Origin: Pseudalgibacter ostreae
GTDB lineage: Bacteria; Bacteroidota; Bacteroidia; Flavobacteriales; Flavobacteriaceae
Reading direction: 5' to 3'
Assembly (NCBI RefSeq): GCF_042427585.1
Contig: NZ_JBHMFC010000103.1
Location: 62,001 to 126,000 of the forward strand
Length of the DNA: 64,000 nt
Below are positions 53,969-63,385 of the stretch, one piece after another. Made by a program: the position numbers and the translations under genes. The notes below the pieces were generated by a model. The model saw nothing but the letters and a program-made list of their open reading frames with translations. It was not told the DNA's origin and did no database searches. Position 1 is the first letter of the stretch. Each line of letters starts with the position of its first letter.

Positions 53969-54379
53969 CTATTTTGAATACAAGTAGCTTTGTAAAATAA
54001 GTGTCGCACTAATTTCATCGACCAAGGCTTTATTTTTACGCTGTTGCTTTTTGAGTCCACTATCAATCATCGTCTGAAAAGCCATTTTAGATGTAAAACG
54101 CTCATCTACACGCTTTATCGGTATTTGAGGAAACTGCTTTTCCAGTTTCACAATAAATGGCAAGATAAGAGCCTCACTTTCTGATGCAGTATTGTCCATC
54201 TGTTTAGGCTCTCCTATTACAAAAAGCTCTACCTCTTCTTCTTTTGTATACGCTTTTAGAAAACTAATAAGTTCACTGGTATTTACGGTTGTGAGTCCTG
54301 AAGCGATAATTTGCAAAGTATCGGTTACAGCAATACCTGTTCGTTTCATACCATAATCTATTGCTAAAATACGAGCCAT
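53969..54379 (-). CDS. ruvX: Holliday junction resolvase-like protein RuvX/YqgF
   Basis: About 136 residues from the ATG at 54379 (MARILAIDYGMKRTGIAVTD); an upstream TTG adds five residues. The RNase H-like fold has its first Asp in AIDYG, Glu in FVIGEPKQMD, and Asp in KRVDERFTSKMA and ALVDEISATLIL. The family acts in 16S rRNA 5' maturation and possibly junction cleavage. It lies 73 nt before def on the same strand. Confidence 0.94.
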   Translation of the reverse strand: MARILAIDYGMKRTGIAVTDTLQIIASGLTTVNTSELISFLKAYTKEEEVELFVIGEPKQMDNTASESEALILPFIVKLEKQFPQIPIKRVDERFTSKMAFQTMIDSGLKKQQRKNKALVDEISATLILQSYLYSK

Positions 54380-54544
54380 ATGTTTTTTTTTCAAAAATAG
54401 AACATTAAAACCTCTGAAAGGCCAATAAACAGAACAGATTTTACTTGAAAGCTAAAAAGGATTAAAGCTCTAATGCAGTTTCCTTTTTAAGTGTGCCATA
54501 TAGCAGATTAAAGAGGTATTAAAACGATTAGATAAAAAGAAAAA

Positions 54545-54576
54545 AAACCGATGTCTTAAAAATAAAACACCGGTTT
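54545..54576 (-). terminator. terminator of the proCBA operon
   Basis: Arms AAACCGATGT and ACACCGGTTT pair with one mismatch, followed on the minus strand by a T7 run, 28 nt after the proA stop codon. Confidence 0.8.
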
Positions 54577-54604
54577 AAAAATTTATAACATGCTGTAAAC
54601 ACGT

Positions 54605-55804
54605 TTATTTACGGATATGCCCATCACCATAAACATAATATTTATTGGTTACCAACTCATTTAACCCTAAAGGGCCTCGATGGTGTAATTTATCGGTACT
54701 AATTGCAAGCTCTGCTCCAACACCTATTTGGCCACCATCAGTAAATCGTGTAGAAGCATTTCTATAAACAACGGCACAATCTACCTGCTGCATAAACTCA
54801 TGGGCCACATGATCGTCTGTAGTCATGACACTGGCCGAATGTCCTCCGGAATATAGGTTAATCAAATCAACAGCTTCCTCAAGCGTATCTACAGAACCAA
54901 TACAACATTTTAAGGCTAGAAACTCTTCATACCACACCTCATGGTCTTCAATAAGGGTTTCATCCTTTAAAACCTTCTTAGTGGCATCGTCTACCAATAG
55001 TGTTACCTTATGGTCTTTTAATAGACTTTGAAGCTCTTTCAGTTTTTGAGAATAGTCTGGAATTTTAGTGCTGATAAGAATTTTGTCTAATGCATTACAA
55101 GCCGATATTTTATCTGTTTTAGCATTTAAAATAACCTCTAAGGTTTGTCCCCAATCGGCTTTAGCGTCTACATATAGAAAGTTATTTCCTCTTCCACTTA
55201 CCAACACAGCGCATTTAGCATGGTCTTTTACAAATTTTATCAATTGTTCTCCACCTCTTGGCACTATTAAATCTAGAGGTTCTGTTGGGTTTCTAAGAAA
55301 AGCTTGAGTGTCTTCTCTATTCAGGGTCATAAGCTGAATATAATCTGAACTTACATTGTTTGCCTTTAAAGCTTGGTGCCAAAAATCTACCAAAACTTTG
55401 TTGCTATGCAAAGCCTCTTTTCCGCCCTTAAGAAGAATTTTGTTGTTTGCTTTAAACGCTACAACAGCAGCCTCTACAGTAACATCGGGTCTAGATTCAT
55501 AAATAATCATGATAGTGCCAAAAGGGGCAGTTTTATTTACCACTTTCAATCCACTCTCCAATGCTTTATCACTAATAATAGTGTTTACAGGGTCTTCTAG
55601 CGCTTTAACTTCTGAAATGGCCTGTACCATACCATCAATTTTCTGATCGTTAATAATTAAACGATCGAGCATGGCTTGATCATCTTTAGTAAAAGCTTCT
55701 ATATCTTTTTTATTGGCGTCTAACAAAGGCTGATGATTCTTATTAAGAATATCGATCATACTTTGTAGAACGTTATTTTTTATTTCTTCTGATAATAATT
55801 TCAT
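54605..55804 (-). CDS. proA: glutamate-5-semialdehyde dehydrogenase
   Basis: A 399-residue enzyme that reduces glutamyl-5-phosphate to the semialdehyde in proline synthesis. Landmarks: YESRPDVTVEAAVVAFK, KGGKEALHSN, LIVPRGGEQLIKFV, the catalytic Cys in TDKISACNALDKIL (about 240) and ASTRFTDGGQIGVGAELAIST at the C-terminal part. Last gene of proC-proB-proA, 15 nt behind proB. Confidence 0.97.
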   Translation of the reverse strand: MKLLSEEIKNNVLQSMIDILNKNHQPLLDANKKDIEAFTKDDQAMLDRLIINDQKIDGMVQAISEVKALEDPVNTIISDKALESGLKVVNKTAPFGTIMIIYESRPDVTVEAAVVAFKANNKILLKGGKEALHSNKVLVDFWHQALKANNVSSDYIQLMTLNREDTQAFLRNPTEPLDLIVPRGGEQLIKFVKDHAKCAVLVSGRGNNFLYVDAKADWGQTLEVILNAKTDKISACNALDKILISTKIPDYSQKLKELQSLLKDHKVTLLVDDATKKVLKDETLIEDHEVWYEEFLALKCCIGSVDTLEEAVDLINLYSGGHSASVMTTDDHVAHEFMQQVDCAVVYRNASTRFTDGGQIGVGAELAISTDKLHHRGPLGLNELVTNKYYVYGDGHIRK

Positions 55805-55819
55805 TATTGTTTTTTTAAA

Positions 55820-56590
55820 TTAATAGGACACTTTCGTTCCTGTAAATTTCCCATCAAAAATATCTAGAATAGAATTGTCTTTTTTACCATTCGCGATATA
55901 TGTAGGGATGTTATTTGCGGCCGCCTTTTGAGCATAATCTAATTTAGAGCCCATACCGCCTCTACCTTCTCCTTCATTTTTTGTATTCTCTTTTATGTAC
56001 TTATCTAAATTTTCGTCTGGACTAACATTTTTAACAAGGTCACTATCTTCTTCATCTGGATGCCCGGTGTAAAGCCCGTCAATATCGGTTAATATAATAA
56101 GTTTATCAGCGTTTATCAATTGAGCGATTAAACTTGCTAACTCATCATTATCGGAAAACATAGACATGGTTACCGATACGGCATCATCTTCATTAGCGAT
56201 AGGAATAACGCCTTCAGACAATAAGCCTTCACAACAGTTAATCATGTTTTGACGATGAACTCCAGGGCTAAAATCTCTTTTTGTTGGCAATACCTGGGCA
56301 CATTTCATGCCATAGTCGTTAAATATATTATAATATAGACGCATCATTCTAGGTTGTCCTATAGCAGAATATACTTGGCGCCTTTGGGTATCGTTTTCTA
56401 TTGAAGACTCTCCCAGCACCTCTCTTCCTGCAATAACAGACCCAGAGGACACCAATATGGTAATGATATCTCGTTCATAAAGTTCTGCAATTTGCTTTAC
56501 CAAACGTCTTAGCACAGGTCTTACAATTCTGTTATCCCTATTGGTCATAACATTTGTACCTACTTTTATAACTACTCTTTCTTTATACAT
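55820..56590 (-). CDS. proB: glutamate 5-kinase, short form without PUA domain
   Basis: A 256-residue amino acid kinase that phosphorylates glutamate at the start of proline synthesis. It has VVIKVGTNVMT at 7-17, the loop LVSSGSVIAGREVLG at 46-60, IPIANEDDAVSV, LIILTDIDGLYTGHP and GRGGMGSKLDYAQKAA. E. coli ProB has about 367 residues with a C-terminal PUA domain, which is absent here; the short form is common in Bacteroidota. It is 4 nt behind proC. Confidence 0.95.
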   Translation of the reverse strand: MYKERVVIKVGTNVMTNRDNRIVRPVLRRLVKQIAELYERDIITILVSSGSVIAGREVLGESSIENDTQRRQVYSAIGQPRMMRLYYNIFNDYGMKCAQVLPTKRDFSPGVHRQNMINCCEGLLSEGVIPIANEDDAVSVTMSMFSDNDELASLIAQLINADKLIILTDIDGLYTGHPDEEDSDLVKNVSPDENLDKYIKENTKNEGEGRGGMGSKLDYAQKAAANNIPTYIANGKKDNSILDIFDGKFTGTKVSY

Positions 56591-56594
56591 GTTG

Positions 56595-57398
56595 TTATTG
56601 TTTTCCTAGTTCTACGGCTCTATTAAAGGCAGCGTATGCAGCTTCTTGAATTAATGCATTTACTTTGTTATTATCCATGGAATCTAAAGCAGCCTGCGTA
56701 GTCCCTCCTTTTGAGGCAACTCGCTCCATCCAAGATTGAGGCGTAAGATCTGATTGGTTGAAAAGTTCTACAGCACCTTTAAACGTTTGGCTTACCAAAA
56801 GTGTAGCATCGTTTTTTGAAAACCCCATTTTTTCCGCGGCTTCCATCATACTTTGCATAAAATAAAACACATAAGCTGGTCCGCTCCCAGAAATTCCAGT
56901 AGAGGCATCGATAAAACGTTCACTTTCTACTTGAATGGATTTTCCTGTGGTATTAAGCAAGTCTTCAACGGTTGCGACCTCTTCTTTTGAAACATCAGAC
57001 GTAGCTATAAAAGAAGTAAGCCCTTGGCCTATTTGAGCTGGTAAATTAGGCATAGCTCTCACAACTTTACTAAGCCCTGTTCCTGCCTTTATGGTTTCTA
57101 TGGTGACTCCTGCCATAACGGAAACAGCCATTTGATTTGAATTTAATAGCGGCTTTATTTCTTCAAATAAACTTTCTGAATGGTATGGTTTAACTGCAAT
57201 AAATATGATATCTGCTTTAGGCACACAGTCCCCAAGCTCTTTATAGGCATCAAAATAAGAGATTTCGTTCAATTCTTTTAACTTTTCATCTGATTTATCT
57301 AAAACCATGATGTTCTCATTATTGAGACGCTTAGATTTTGACATTCCTTCAGCGTATGTAAGCCCCATATTTCCTGCGCCTATTACTAGTACTTTCAT
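56595..57398 (-). CDS. proC: pyrroline-5-carboxylate reductase
   Basis: A 267-residue NAD(P)H enzyme for the last step of proline synthesis. The cofactor loop is VIGAGNMGLTYAEGM at 4-18, then IFIAVKPYH, the central VVRAMPNLPAQIGQG, and the C-terminal signature SGSGPAYVFYFMQSM with VASKGGTTQAALDSM. First gene of the pro operon; all three steps from glutamate to proline are encoded together. Confidence 0.97.
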   Translation of the reverse strand: MKVLVIGAGNMGLTYAEGMSKSKRLNNENIMVLDKSDEKLKELNEISYFDAYKELGDCVPKADIIFIAVKPYHSESLFEEIKPLLNSNQMAVSVMAGVTIETIKAGTGLSKVVRAMPNLPAQIGQGLTSFIATSDVSKEEVATVEDLLNTTGKSIQVESERFIDASTGISGSGPAYVFYFMQSMMEAAEKMGFSKNDATLLVSQTFKGAVELFNQSDLTPQSWMERVASKGGTTQAALDSMDNNKVNALIQEAAYAAFNRAVELGKQ

Positions 57399-57448
57399 GT
57401 ATATGTATGTATTGATTATTTAAATTAAAATAAGTATTGTGTAAAATA

Positions 57449-57640
57449 TTAAACAAATAACATTTTGTCTTTATTGATTTTTTTGTCCTGGAAGTACATT
57501 TCTTTAGTTTTACTTATGGTTTTTATTGGTAAGCCAAATATGTAACGTTTAACATAAGTGATTCGAGTTATAATTTCGAACATTTTTTTAGAACTTCGTT
57601 TTTTGTAAGTAGTCTTTCTTTTTATTTGTATAATTTTCAT
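57449..57640 (-). CDS. small basic protein of unknown function
   Basis: A 63-residue, Lys-rich frame 50 nt before proC. The middle part reads ITYVKRYIFGLPIKTISKTKE, which resembles small Flavobacteriia proteins with an IFGIP-type core, from memory only. An inner start at 57583 (MFEIITRITYV) is possible. It may be real but unproven; nothing shows a function. Confidence 0.4.
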   Translation of the reverse strand: MKIIQIKRKTTYKKRSSKKMFEIITRITYVKRYIFGLPIKTISKTKEMYFQDKKINKDKMLFV

Positions 57641-57691
57641 TTTAATGTAATGTTTAAGTGGTTATCGAGGGGGTTGTTTATATATTAAATA

Positions 57692-58129
57692 CTAACGTTC
57701 CAATATCATTTCAATATTTTTAGGCTTAAACCCTCTGTTTTTAAACAGCTCTACCACAGGGTTGTTTTCATTTATGTGTAAAGAGATATCTCCTTTACAA
57801 TATTTAATCATGTAAGTTATCAATTCTTTTGCAATACCTCTGCCTCTGTAAGATTTTTTTACAGCAATATTAACCAATATATTTTCAGACATGTATTCAT
57901 TCATGCCTGTTTTATTAACGACCAAGGCCCCTACAATCTCTGTTTTATGCTCCATGGTAAACACAAAACCGCCAAGACCGGGAATTTCTTTTGAGGCATA
58001 TAACAACGATTTTTTAACGGCACTTTTTCCATCTCCAAATTCACCGGAGTTTTCGGACAAAAAACGAGTTATACGATTAATATCATTGATCGACAACCTT
58101 GTAAAGGCATCAAAAGTTTTTATAACCAT
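57692..58129 (-). CDS. GNAT-family N-acetyltransferase
   Basis: A 145-residue acetyltransferase with strand ENILVNIAVKKSY and acetyl-CoA loop YRGRGIAKELITYMIKY at about 94-110, then the end NPVVELFKNRGFKPKNIEM. Acceptor unknown. A -7-like box (complement of CAAAAATA at 58394-58401) lies 265 nt upstream on this strand. Confidence 0.9.
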   Translation of the reverse strand: MVIKTFDAFTRLSINDINRITRFLSENSGEFGDGKSAVKKSLLYASKEIPGLGGFVFTMEHKTEIVGALVVNKTGMNEYMSENILVNIAVKKSYRGRGIAKELITYMIKYCKGDISLHINENNPVVELFKNRGFKPKNIEMILER

Positions 58130-58475
58130 TTATTTTCTATTATTTAAGTAACACACTCTAAGTGTCTGGTATAGTAAATGAGGCTAAATTTAATTCAAGC
58201 AAGCGTATTTGCACTTATATTGAACTAACGCTCAATAACACTGTGCAAAGCAAAAGAATGAAATAGAATAGAGATTAACTCTTTTTATCAGCGTGAAGGA
58301 GGGATAAACTTATCGGATTGATTTCTGAAAACTAAAAAGTTAAAGCTATATATTCTGAAATTTCTCTTGTCATGAATCCTTTTAATCATGGTGCAAAAAT
58401 ACAAAAAACAGGAGCCTTAAGCAAGAAAAGTCCCTTAATAAACTTTTAAAGAGCTCGAGAACCAGGTCTAAAACG
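58130..58475. other. intergenic region, no gene recognised
   Basis: About 345 nt of A/T-rich sequence between the acetyltransferase gene and the yajC terminator. Apart from a TAnnTTTG-type box on the minus strand (58394-58401) I see no structure. A long acetyltransferase leader or a small RNA from that box is possible but not supported. Confidence 0.4.
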
Positions 58476-58504
58476 AAAAAAAGCCCCCATTTGGGAGCTT
58501 TTTT
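58476..58504 (-). terminator. terminator of the nusB-DUF1573-yajC unit
   Basis: Stem AAAAAAGCCCCCA/TGGGAGCTTTTTT with one mismatch and a tiny loop, then T-run on both strands, 22 nt past the yajC stop codon. Confidence 0.8.
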
Positions 58505-58525
58505 AATAAGTATTATAAGTTGCTT

Positions 58526-58810
58526 TTAAGCAGGTGTAACGTTCAATTTGGCGCTTAACTCCATAGAAATAGAAGAACGGTCGAATTTTAATTTTCCGGA
58601 CATGGTTTCAATAACACAAGTTCCATCTTTGTCGTTCAGCTCCAGAATTTTTCCGTGCAAACCACTTTTGGTTATGATTCTATCGCCACGTTTCAATTCG
58701 GCGTTAAACTTTTTTTCTTTTTTCGCACGTTTCATTTGAGGTGCTATCATAAAGAAATACACCACTACGAACATTAAAATAAACGGCAAAAACTTACCTA
58801 ACTCTTCCAT
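58526..58810 (-). CDS. yajC: preprotein translocase subunit YajC
   Basis: A 94-residue single-span membrane protein: helix FLPFILMFVVVYFFMIAPQMKRAKK at about 8-32, then the soluble domain with LKRGDRIITKSGLHGKILELND. YajC associates with SecDF in protein export. It follows the DUF1573 gene by 46 nt and nusB before that, an order often seen in Bacteroidota. Confidence 0.96.
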   Translation of the reverse strand: MEELGKFLPFILMFVVVYFFMIAPQMKRAKKEKKFNAELKRGDRIITKSGLHGKILELNDKDGTCVIETMSGKLKFDRSSISMELSAKLNVTPA

Positions 58811-58856
58811 ACTTTTAAATATTTTCTAATTATTTTTAAAATTACTCTAACGCAGC

Positions 58857-59312
58857 TTAAGCGTTAGGGTCTGGTTTTACAAACGCCGATATTTTTACAA
58901 TTTCGCTACCCTTTTCTGTATTTGCCGATACGGTAATGGTTTTAGAGACTTTATTAGACCCACTACCATTAAATTTCACGGTAAATTTAGCAGACTCGCC
59001 CGGTGCCAAAGGCTCCTTGCTCCAATCTTCAGGAACCGTACAACCACAAGTGGTTTTAATATCTGTAATAATTAAAGGCGCATCGCCTGTGTTTTTATAA
59101 TTAAAAACAGTTTCAACAGCTGTTTTCGCTTCTATTTCACCAAAATCATGTTCAGACTTTTCAAATTCTAAAACAGGGAATTTAGAAGCAACGGCATCTC
59201 TTTCTGCTGCTTCGGTGACACTGTTTTCATTAATTTTTTTTGAAGCATCTTCTTTACAAGATGTAAAAACCATTAAGCATATTGTACTTAATCCTAAAAT
59301 TACTTTTCTCAT
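58857..59312 (-). CDS. DUF1573 domain lipoprotein
   Basis: A 151-residue lipoprotein (STICLMVFTSC). The Ig-like DUF1573 domain starts at about 45: FEKSEHDFGEIEAKTAVETVF, split over two strands, then the typical PLIITDIKTTCGCTVPEDW with the CGC motif and EPLAPGESAKFTVKFN. The two close Cys may bind metal or form a disulfide. Function of the family is unknown. Confidence 0.95.
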   Translation of the reverse strand: MRKVILGLSTICLMVFTSCKEDASKKINENSVTEAAERDAVASKFPVLEFEKSEHDFGEIEAKTAVETVFNYKNTGDAPLIITDIKTTCGCTVPEDWSKEPLAPGESAKFTVKFNGSGSNKVSKTITVSANTEKGSEIVKISAFVKPDPNA

Positions 59313-59472
59313 GTTGTTATAGGTTTACTGTGTTTTGTTGCCATTTAAATCCTCATTTTTGTACTCACAAAGATGACGTTATAATCGTTTTAAAATAGCG
59401 TATTAAATTAGGGTTACGAAAGTAGTAATTATTTAATCGATTTAAAATTTTTAGAGCTTTCTTAACACAACA

Positions 59473-60417
59473 TTACATAAGTCCACGTCCTACTTTATTC
59501 AATTTCCCTTCTGCTTGGTACTCTTTTACCAACTTATCTAAAATACCATTTATAAAAATACTGCTTTTAGGTGTAGAGTACTCTTTAGCTATTTCCAAAT
59601 ACTCATTCATGGTAACTTTAATAGGAATTGACGGGAAGTGTTGCAATTCGCAAATGGCCATTTGTAACAGAACAAAATCTACATCTGCGATACGATCCGA
59701 ATCCCAGTTTTGGGTTTTCAATTCAATTTCTTTATTTAAAACAGAGCTTTTCAACAGGGTTTTTCTAAAAATATCTATAGCAAACTGCTTATCATCCTCA
59801 TCTTTATAAAGCCTAGGCACAAAATGGCCTTCAGACCCTGTAGTTTTCACCTTTCTTAACAATTTTAAGATGGTTGTGTTAACCGTGGGCAAATCGTCGA
59901 GCCAAGTAATGTTTTTATCTTCAATATAATCATAAAGTTTATCGTTGGGCGCGATAATATCTTTAAAAACATCTACAATAAAGTTCTTATCTTCTTTAAA
60001 ATCAGACACTCTTGTTTCCATGTATTCCGCATACAGGTCACTTGAAACAATAGCTTTAAATATGATTTCAACATATTCGCTATCGAAATCCCAATAATCG
60101 ATTTTGTAATTTTCAAGTGCGTTTTTAAGAGGCACACTTTCCTTAATAAGATGTAAGACTTGATTGTTTACAAATTTCCGATTAGGATCCTTATCTTCAA
60201 GGGTTGCTAAATGTTTGTTTTGCTTTTTCTTTAAATCATCTTCAGCTCGTTTCTGAACCTCAATCAACAAGGATAATAAAAGCAAATATAAATTGTACAT
60301 ATTATCAATGCTGAATAATAAAAACTTTTGGTCTTTACTAAAATCATCACTTTCACTACCTCTAAAGGCATAAAGAGTTTGCATTGCTTTTACTCGAATA
60401 TGTCTTCTGTTTAACAT
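59473..60417 (-). CDS. nusB: transcription antitermination factor NusB, long form
   Basis: A 314-residue protein with NusB domain split to both ends: RRHIRVKAMQTLYAF at 4-18 and the C-terminal KVTMNEYLEIAKEYSTPKSSIFINGILDKLV, in two adjoining helices. Between lie about 150 extra helical residues, as usual in Bacteroidota but absent in the 140-residue E. coli protein. NusB with NusE binds boxA of rRNA transcripts. It is upstream of DUF1573 and yajC and divergent from the ABC exporter. Confidence 0.95.
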   Translation of the reverse strand: MLNRRHIRVKAMQTLYAFRGSESDDFSKDQKFLLFSIDNMYNLYLLLLSLLIEVQKRAEDDLKKKQNKHLATLEDKDPNRKFVNNQVLHLIKESVPLKNALENYKIDYWDFDSEYVEIIFKAIVSSDLYAEYMETRVSDFKEDKNFIVDVFKDIIAPNDKLYDYIEDKNITWLDDLPTVNTTILKLLRKVKTTGSEGHFVPRLYKDEDDKQFAIDIFRKTLLKSSVLNKEIELKTQNWDSDRIADVDFVLLQMAICELQHFPSIPIKVTMNEYLEIAKEYSTPKSSIFINGILDKLVKEYQAEGKLNKVGRGLM

Positions 60418-60654
60418 ACTTACAAAGAACTTTAATTTAATTAATGGAAAGAATCTTAACCATTTTCAGTTGGCAAAAATAATATTATTTTAAATGATTT
60501 ACTTCATAATATCCGATTAATTATACTTTTTAATTTACACTATATTTAACAGTGAGCATCACTAAGAAATCCGTTTTTTATTAATATTACTTTATCTTTG
60601 CGTAATTAAAACAAAAGCATCCTTAGCTTTACAAAACCACAACAAAACCTGTAA

Positions 60655-62418
60655 ATGAAAGAATTACAGCATCTTAATAAATATTTTCTAAAATACAAAA
60701 AACATCTTCTAGTTGGCATTGTCATTACAATCATTGCCCGAATTTTTTTGCTTTTTACACCTCGGTATATAAAAGAAATTTTTGCCGTAATAGAAAAGCG
60801 CATGGCGGGCACTATTTCTGAAGATGCTTTTCACTCAGAATTGGCCCATGCCATCCTAATCATAATAGGCGCTGCCATTATAGCGGGCATTTTCACCTTT
60901 TTAATGCGCCAAACCATTATTAACGTCTCGCGGTATATTGAATACGATTTAAAAAATGAAATATACGGACAGTACCAAAAGCTTTCCCTTAATTTCTATA
61001 AAAAAAACAGGACAGGCGATTTAATGAACCGTATTAGTGAAGATGTGGGACGCGTTCGTATGTACGCAGGTCCGGCAATTATGTACAGCATCAATACTGT
61101 TACCCTGTTTGTAATTGCACTTATCTATATGTTTAATGAAGCGCCAACATTAACCTTATATACCATTATCCCCTTGCCTATTTTATCGGTCGCTATTTAT
61201 AAATTAAGCAAGGAAATTCATAAACGCAGTACTATTGTACAACAGTACCTTTCTAAATTATCCACATTTACACAAGAAACATTTAGTGGCATTTCTGTTA
61301 TAAAAGCCTATGGTATCGAGCCCCAAACGGCTTCAAACTTCAATAGATTGGCAGACGAGAGCAAACAAACACAGCTTAGCTTAGTGCGGGTTCAAGCCTT
61401 TTTTTTCCCGATGATGGTACTTCTTATTGGCGCTAGTAATCTTTTGGTAATTTATGTGGGCGGAAAACAATATATAAATGGTGAAATTGAAAGTTTAGGT
61501 ACTATTGCCGAATTTATCATATATGTAAACATGCTTACTTGGCCTGTAGCAACCGTGGGTTGGGTGACCTCTATTGTGCAACAAGCAGAAGCATCGCAAA
61601 GGCGCATCAATGAGTTTTTAAAACTAGAACCCGAAATAAAAAACACGGTAGATACCCATACAGCAATTTACGGCAACATTACATTTAAAAACGTGTCCTT
61701 TACCTATGACGATACCAACATACAAGCCTTACATGATGTAAGCTTTCACATCAATCAAGGTGAAACATTGGCCATTTTAGGAAAAACAGGCTCTGGAAAA
61801 TCGACAATTCTCGATTTAATCGGAAGACTATACGACATTAATGAGGGCACTATTTTAATTGATGATACCAAAATAGACCAACATAACCTATCCGATTTAA
61901 GAAATAGCGTAGGCTATGTGCCGCAAGAAGCTTTTTTATTTTCCGACAGCATAAAAAGCAATATCAAGTTTGGAAAAGAAAATGCCACAGATGAAGACGT
62001 TATAGAAGCTGCAAAAAATGCTCAAGTGCATAAAAATATTATAAAATTCAATAAAAAATACGATACCATTCTGGGCGAAAGAGGCATTACATTATCTGGG
62101 GGCCAAAAGCAGCGCATTTCTATTGCTCGTGCTATTATAAAATCGCCAGAAATCTTATTATTTGATGATTGCCTATCGGCCGTAGATACAGAAACTGAGG
62201 AGAAGATACTAAAAAACCTGATGAAGATTACAGAAGGAAAAACGACGATTATTGTAAGCCACCGAGTGTCGTCGGCAAAAAATGCCGATAAAATCATTGT
62301 TTTAGAAGATGGTAAACTTATACAAGAAGGAACACACGAAACACTTATTAGTAAAGATGGTTATTACAAACACCTCTATATGAAACAATTAAGTGAAAAT
62401 ACCGAGGGTAATTCTTAA
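60655..62418 (+). CDS. ABC exporter half-transporter (MsbA/MdlB-like) with Asp in place of the catalytic Glu
   Basis: A 587-residue protein with six membrane helices in the first 320 residues and one ATPase domain at about 340-580. Walker A is GKTGSGKS, the Q-loop is VGYVPQEAFLF, the signature is LSGGQKQR, and the H-loop is IIVSHRVSS. Walker B reads ILLFDDCLSAVD, so the usual Glu after the Walker B Asp is Asp, as in the weak subunit of heterodimeric exporters such as TM287. No partner gene is adjacent. Substrate unknown. A TATCTTTG box at 60593-60600 gives the promoter. Confidence 0.93.
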   Translation: MKELQHLNKYFLKYKKHLLVGIVITIIARIFLLFTPRYIKEIFAVIEKRMAGTISEDAFHSELAHAILIIIGAAIIAGIFTFLMRQTIINVSRYIEYDLKNEIYGQYQKLSLNFYKKNRTGDLMNRISEDVGRVRMYAGPAIMYSINTVTLFVIALIYMFNEAPTLTLYTIIPLPILSVAIYKLSKEIHKRSTIVQQYLSKLSTFTQETFSGISVIKAYGIEPQTASNFNRLADESKQTQLSLVRVQAFFFPMMVLLIGASNLLVIYVGGKQYINGEIESLGTIAEFIIYVNMLTWPVATVGWVTSIVQQAEASQRRINEFLKLEPEIKNTVDTHTAIYGNITFKNVSFTYDDTNIQALHDVSFHINQGETLAILGKTGSGKSTILDLIGRLYDINEGTILIDDTKIDQHNLSDLRNSVGYVPQEAFLFSDSIKSNIKFGKENATDEDVIEAAKNAQVHKNIIKFNKKYDTILGERGITLSGGQKQRISIARAIIKSPEILLFDDCLSAVDTETEEKILKNLMKITEGKTTIIVSHRVSSAKNADKIIVLEDGKLIQEGTHETLISKDGYYKHLYMKQLSENTEGNS

Positions 62419-62549
62419 TTTTAAAAAAAATGAGTTCCCTTTTTTAGCCCTCTAATCCATTAAAATTAAAAGAAACTTAATTTTTTGTTGCTTAATACAT
62501 GTTTTTTTTAGATTTTTGAAGAACATAATGACAATTTTATAACGACTAT

Positions 62550-62939
62550 ATGGGTACACATGACATGATGGAGAAAGAGGAGATTTTTTCTAAAGTATTA
62601 AGAGCAGGAAGACGTACATACTTCTTCGATGTTAGAGCCACGAAAGCTGAGGATTATTATTTAACCATTACGGAGAGTAAAAAATTCACAAATGATGATG
62701 GATCTTTTCATTATAAAAAACATAAAATTTACATTTATAAAGAAGATTTCGCTGAATTTAGGGAGATTTTATCTGAAATGACAAATTATATTATCGATCA
62801 AAAAGGTGATGAGGTAATAAGCGAGCGCCATCAAAAAGATTTTAAGAAAGAATATGATGGTGAAGATTTTATCACTACAGAAGCCAATGAAGTAAAATCT
62901 ACTGAAAGCTTTACAGATATCGATTTCGATGATATTTAA
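62550..62939 (+). CDS. DUF3276 (PUR-alpha-like) protein
   Basis: A 129-residue cytosolic protein of the DUF3276 family, which has the PUR fold for single-stranded nucleic acid: EIFSKVLRAGRRTYFFDVRA at about 11-30, then YYLTITESKKFTNDDGSFHY and KHKIYIYKEDFAEF. The last 40 residues are acidic (EYDGEDFITTEANEVKSTE). Highly conserved in Bacteroidota; function not shown. Confidence 0.93.
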   Translation: MGTHDMMEKEEIFSKVLRAGRRTYFFDVRATKAEDYYLTITESKKFTNDDGSFHYKKHKIYIYKEDFAEFREILSEMTNYIIDQKGDEVISERHQKDFKKEYDGEDFITTEANEVKSTESFTDIDFDDI

Positions 62940-62961
62940 AACATCCACAACATTTAATTAC

Positions 62962-62991
62962 AAACCGCTAATCTTTTGAGTTTAGCGGTTT
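62962..62991 (+). terminator. terminator between DUF3276 and the csaA-like gene
   Basis: Stem AAACCGCTAA/TTAGCGGTTT with a 10-nt loop, then a T8 run on the plus strand. It lies between two convergent genes. Confidence 0.85.
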
Positions 62992-63003
62992 TTTTTTAAG
63001 CAT

Positions 63004-63339
63004 TTACCCAAAAACAGTTCCGTTTAAAACTTTTTCTTCAGGCTCTAGCAATATAATGTCCTTGCCATTTACCGCTCCTAAAAGCAAACACTCACTCATA
63101 ATATTGGCAATTTGCTTTTTTGGAAAATTAACAACAGCTACTATTTGTTTTTGGAGCAAATCTTCCTTTTTATAAAGCCTTGTTATTTGTGCAGATGTTT
63201 TTTTGGTTCCTAGCTTACCAAAATCGATAGTAAGCTGATAAGCGGGCTGTCTGGCTTCAGGAAAATCTCGAACTGCAACAATAGTTCCAATTCTTAAATC
63301 TACTTTATTAAAATCCTCAAAAGTTATTGGCTGGTTCAT
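63004..63339 (-). CDS. csaA: tRNA-binding domain protein, CsaA-like
   Basis: A 111-residue OB-fold protein: FEDFNKVDLRIGTIVAVRDFPEA at 7-29, KTSAQITRLYKKEDLLQKQIVAVVNF in two adjoining strands, and the end MSECLLLGAVNGKDIILLEPE. The Arg-Ile-Gly and Ser-x-Gln-Ile elements are those of the CsaA/Trbp111 family, which binds tRNA or acts as an export chaperone. Its start is 46 nt from the divergent thioredoxin-like gene. Confidence 0.93.
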   Translation of the reverse strand: MNQPITFEDFNKVDLRIGTIVAVRDFPEARQPAYQLTIDFGKLGTKKTSAQITRLYKKEDLLQKQIVAVVNFPKKQIANIMSECLLLGAVNGKDIILLEPEEKVLNGTVFG

Positions 63340-63385
63340 TTTTTAAAAATACAAATTATCCCGAACTTTGAATAAACTTTTAATT

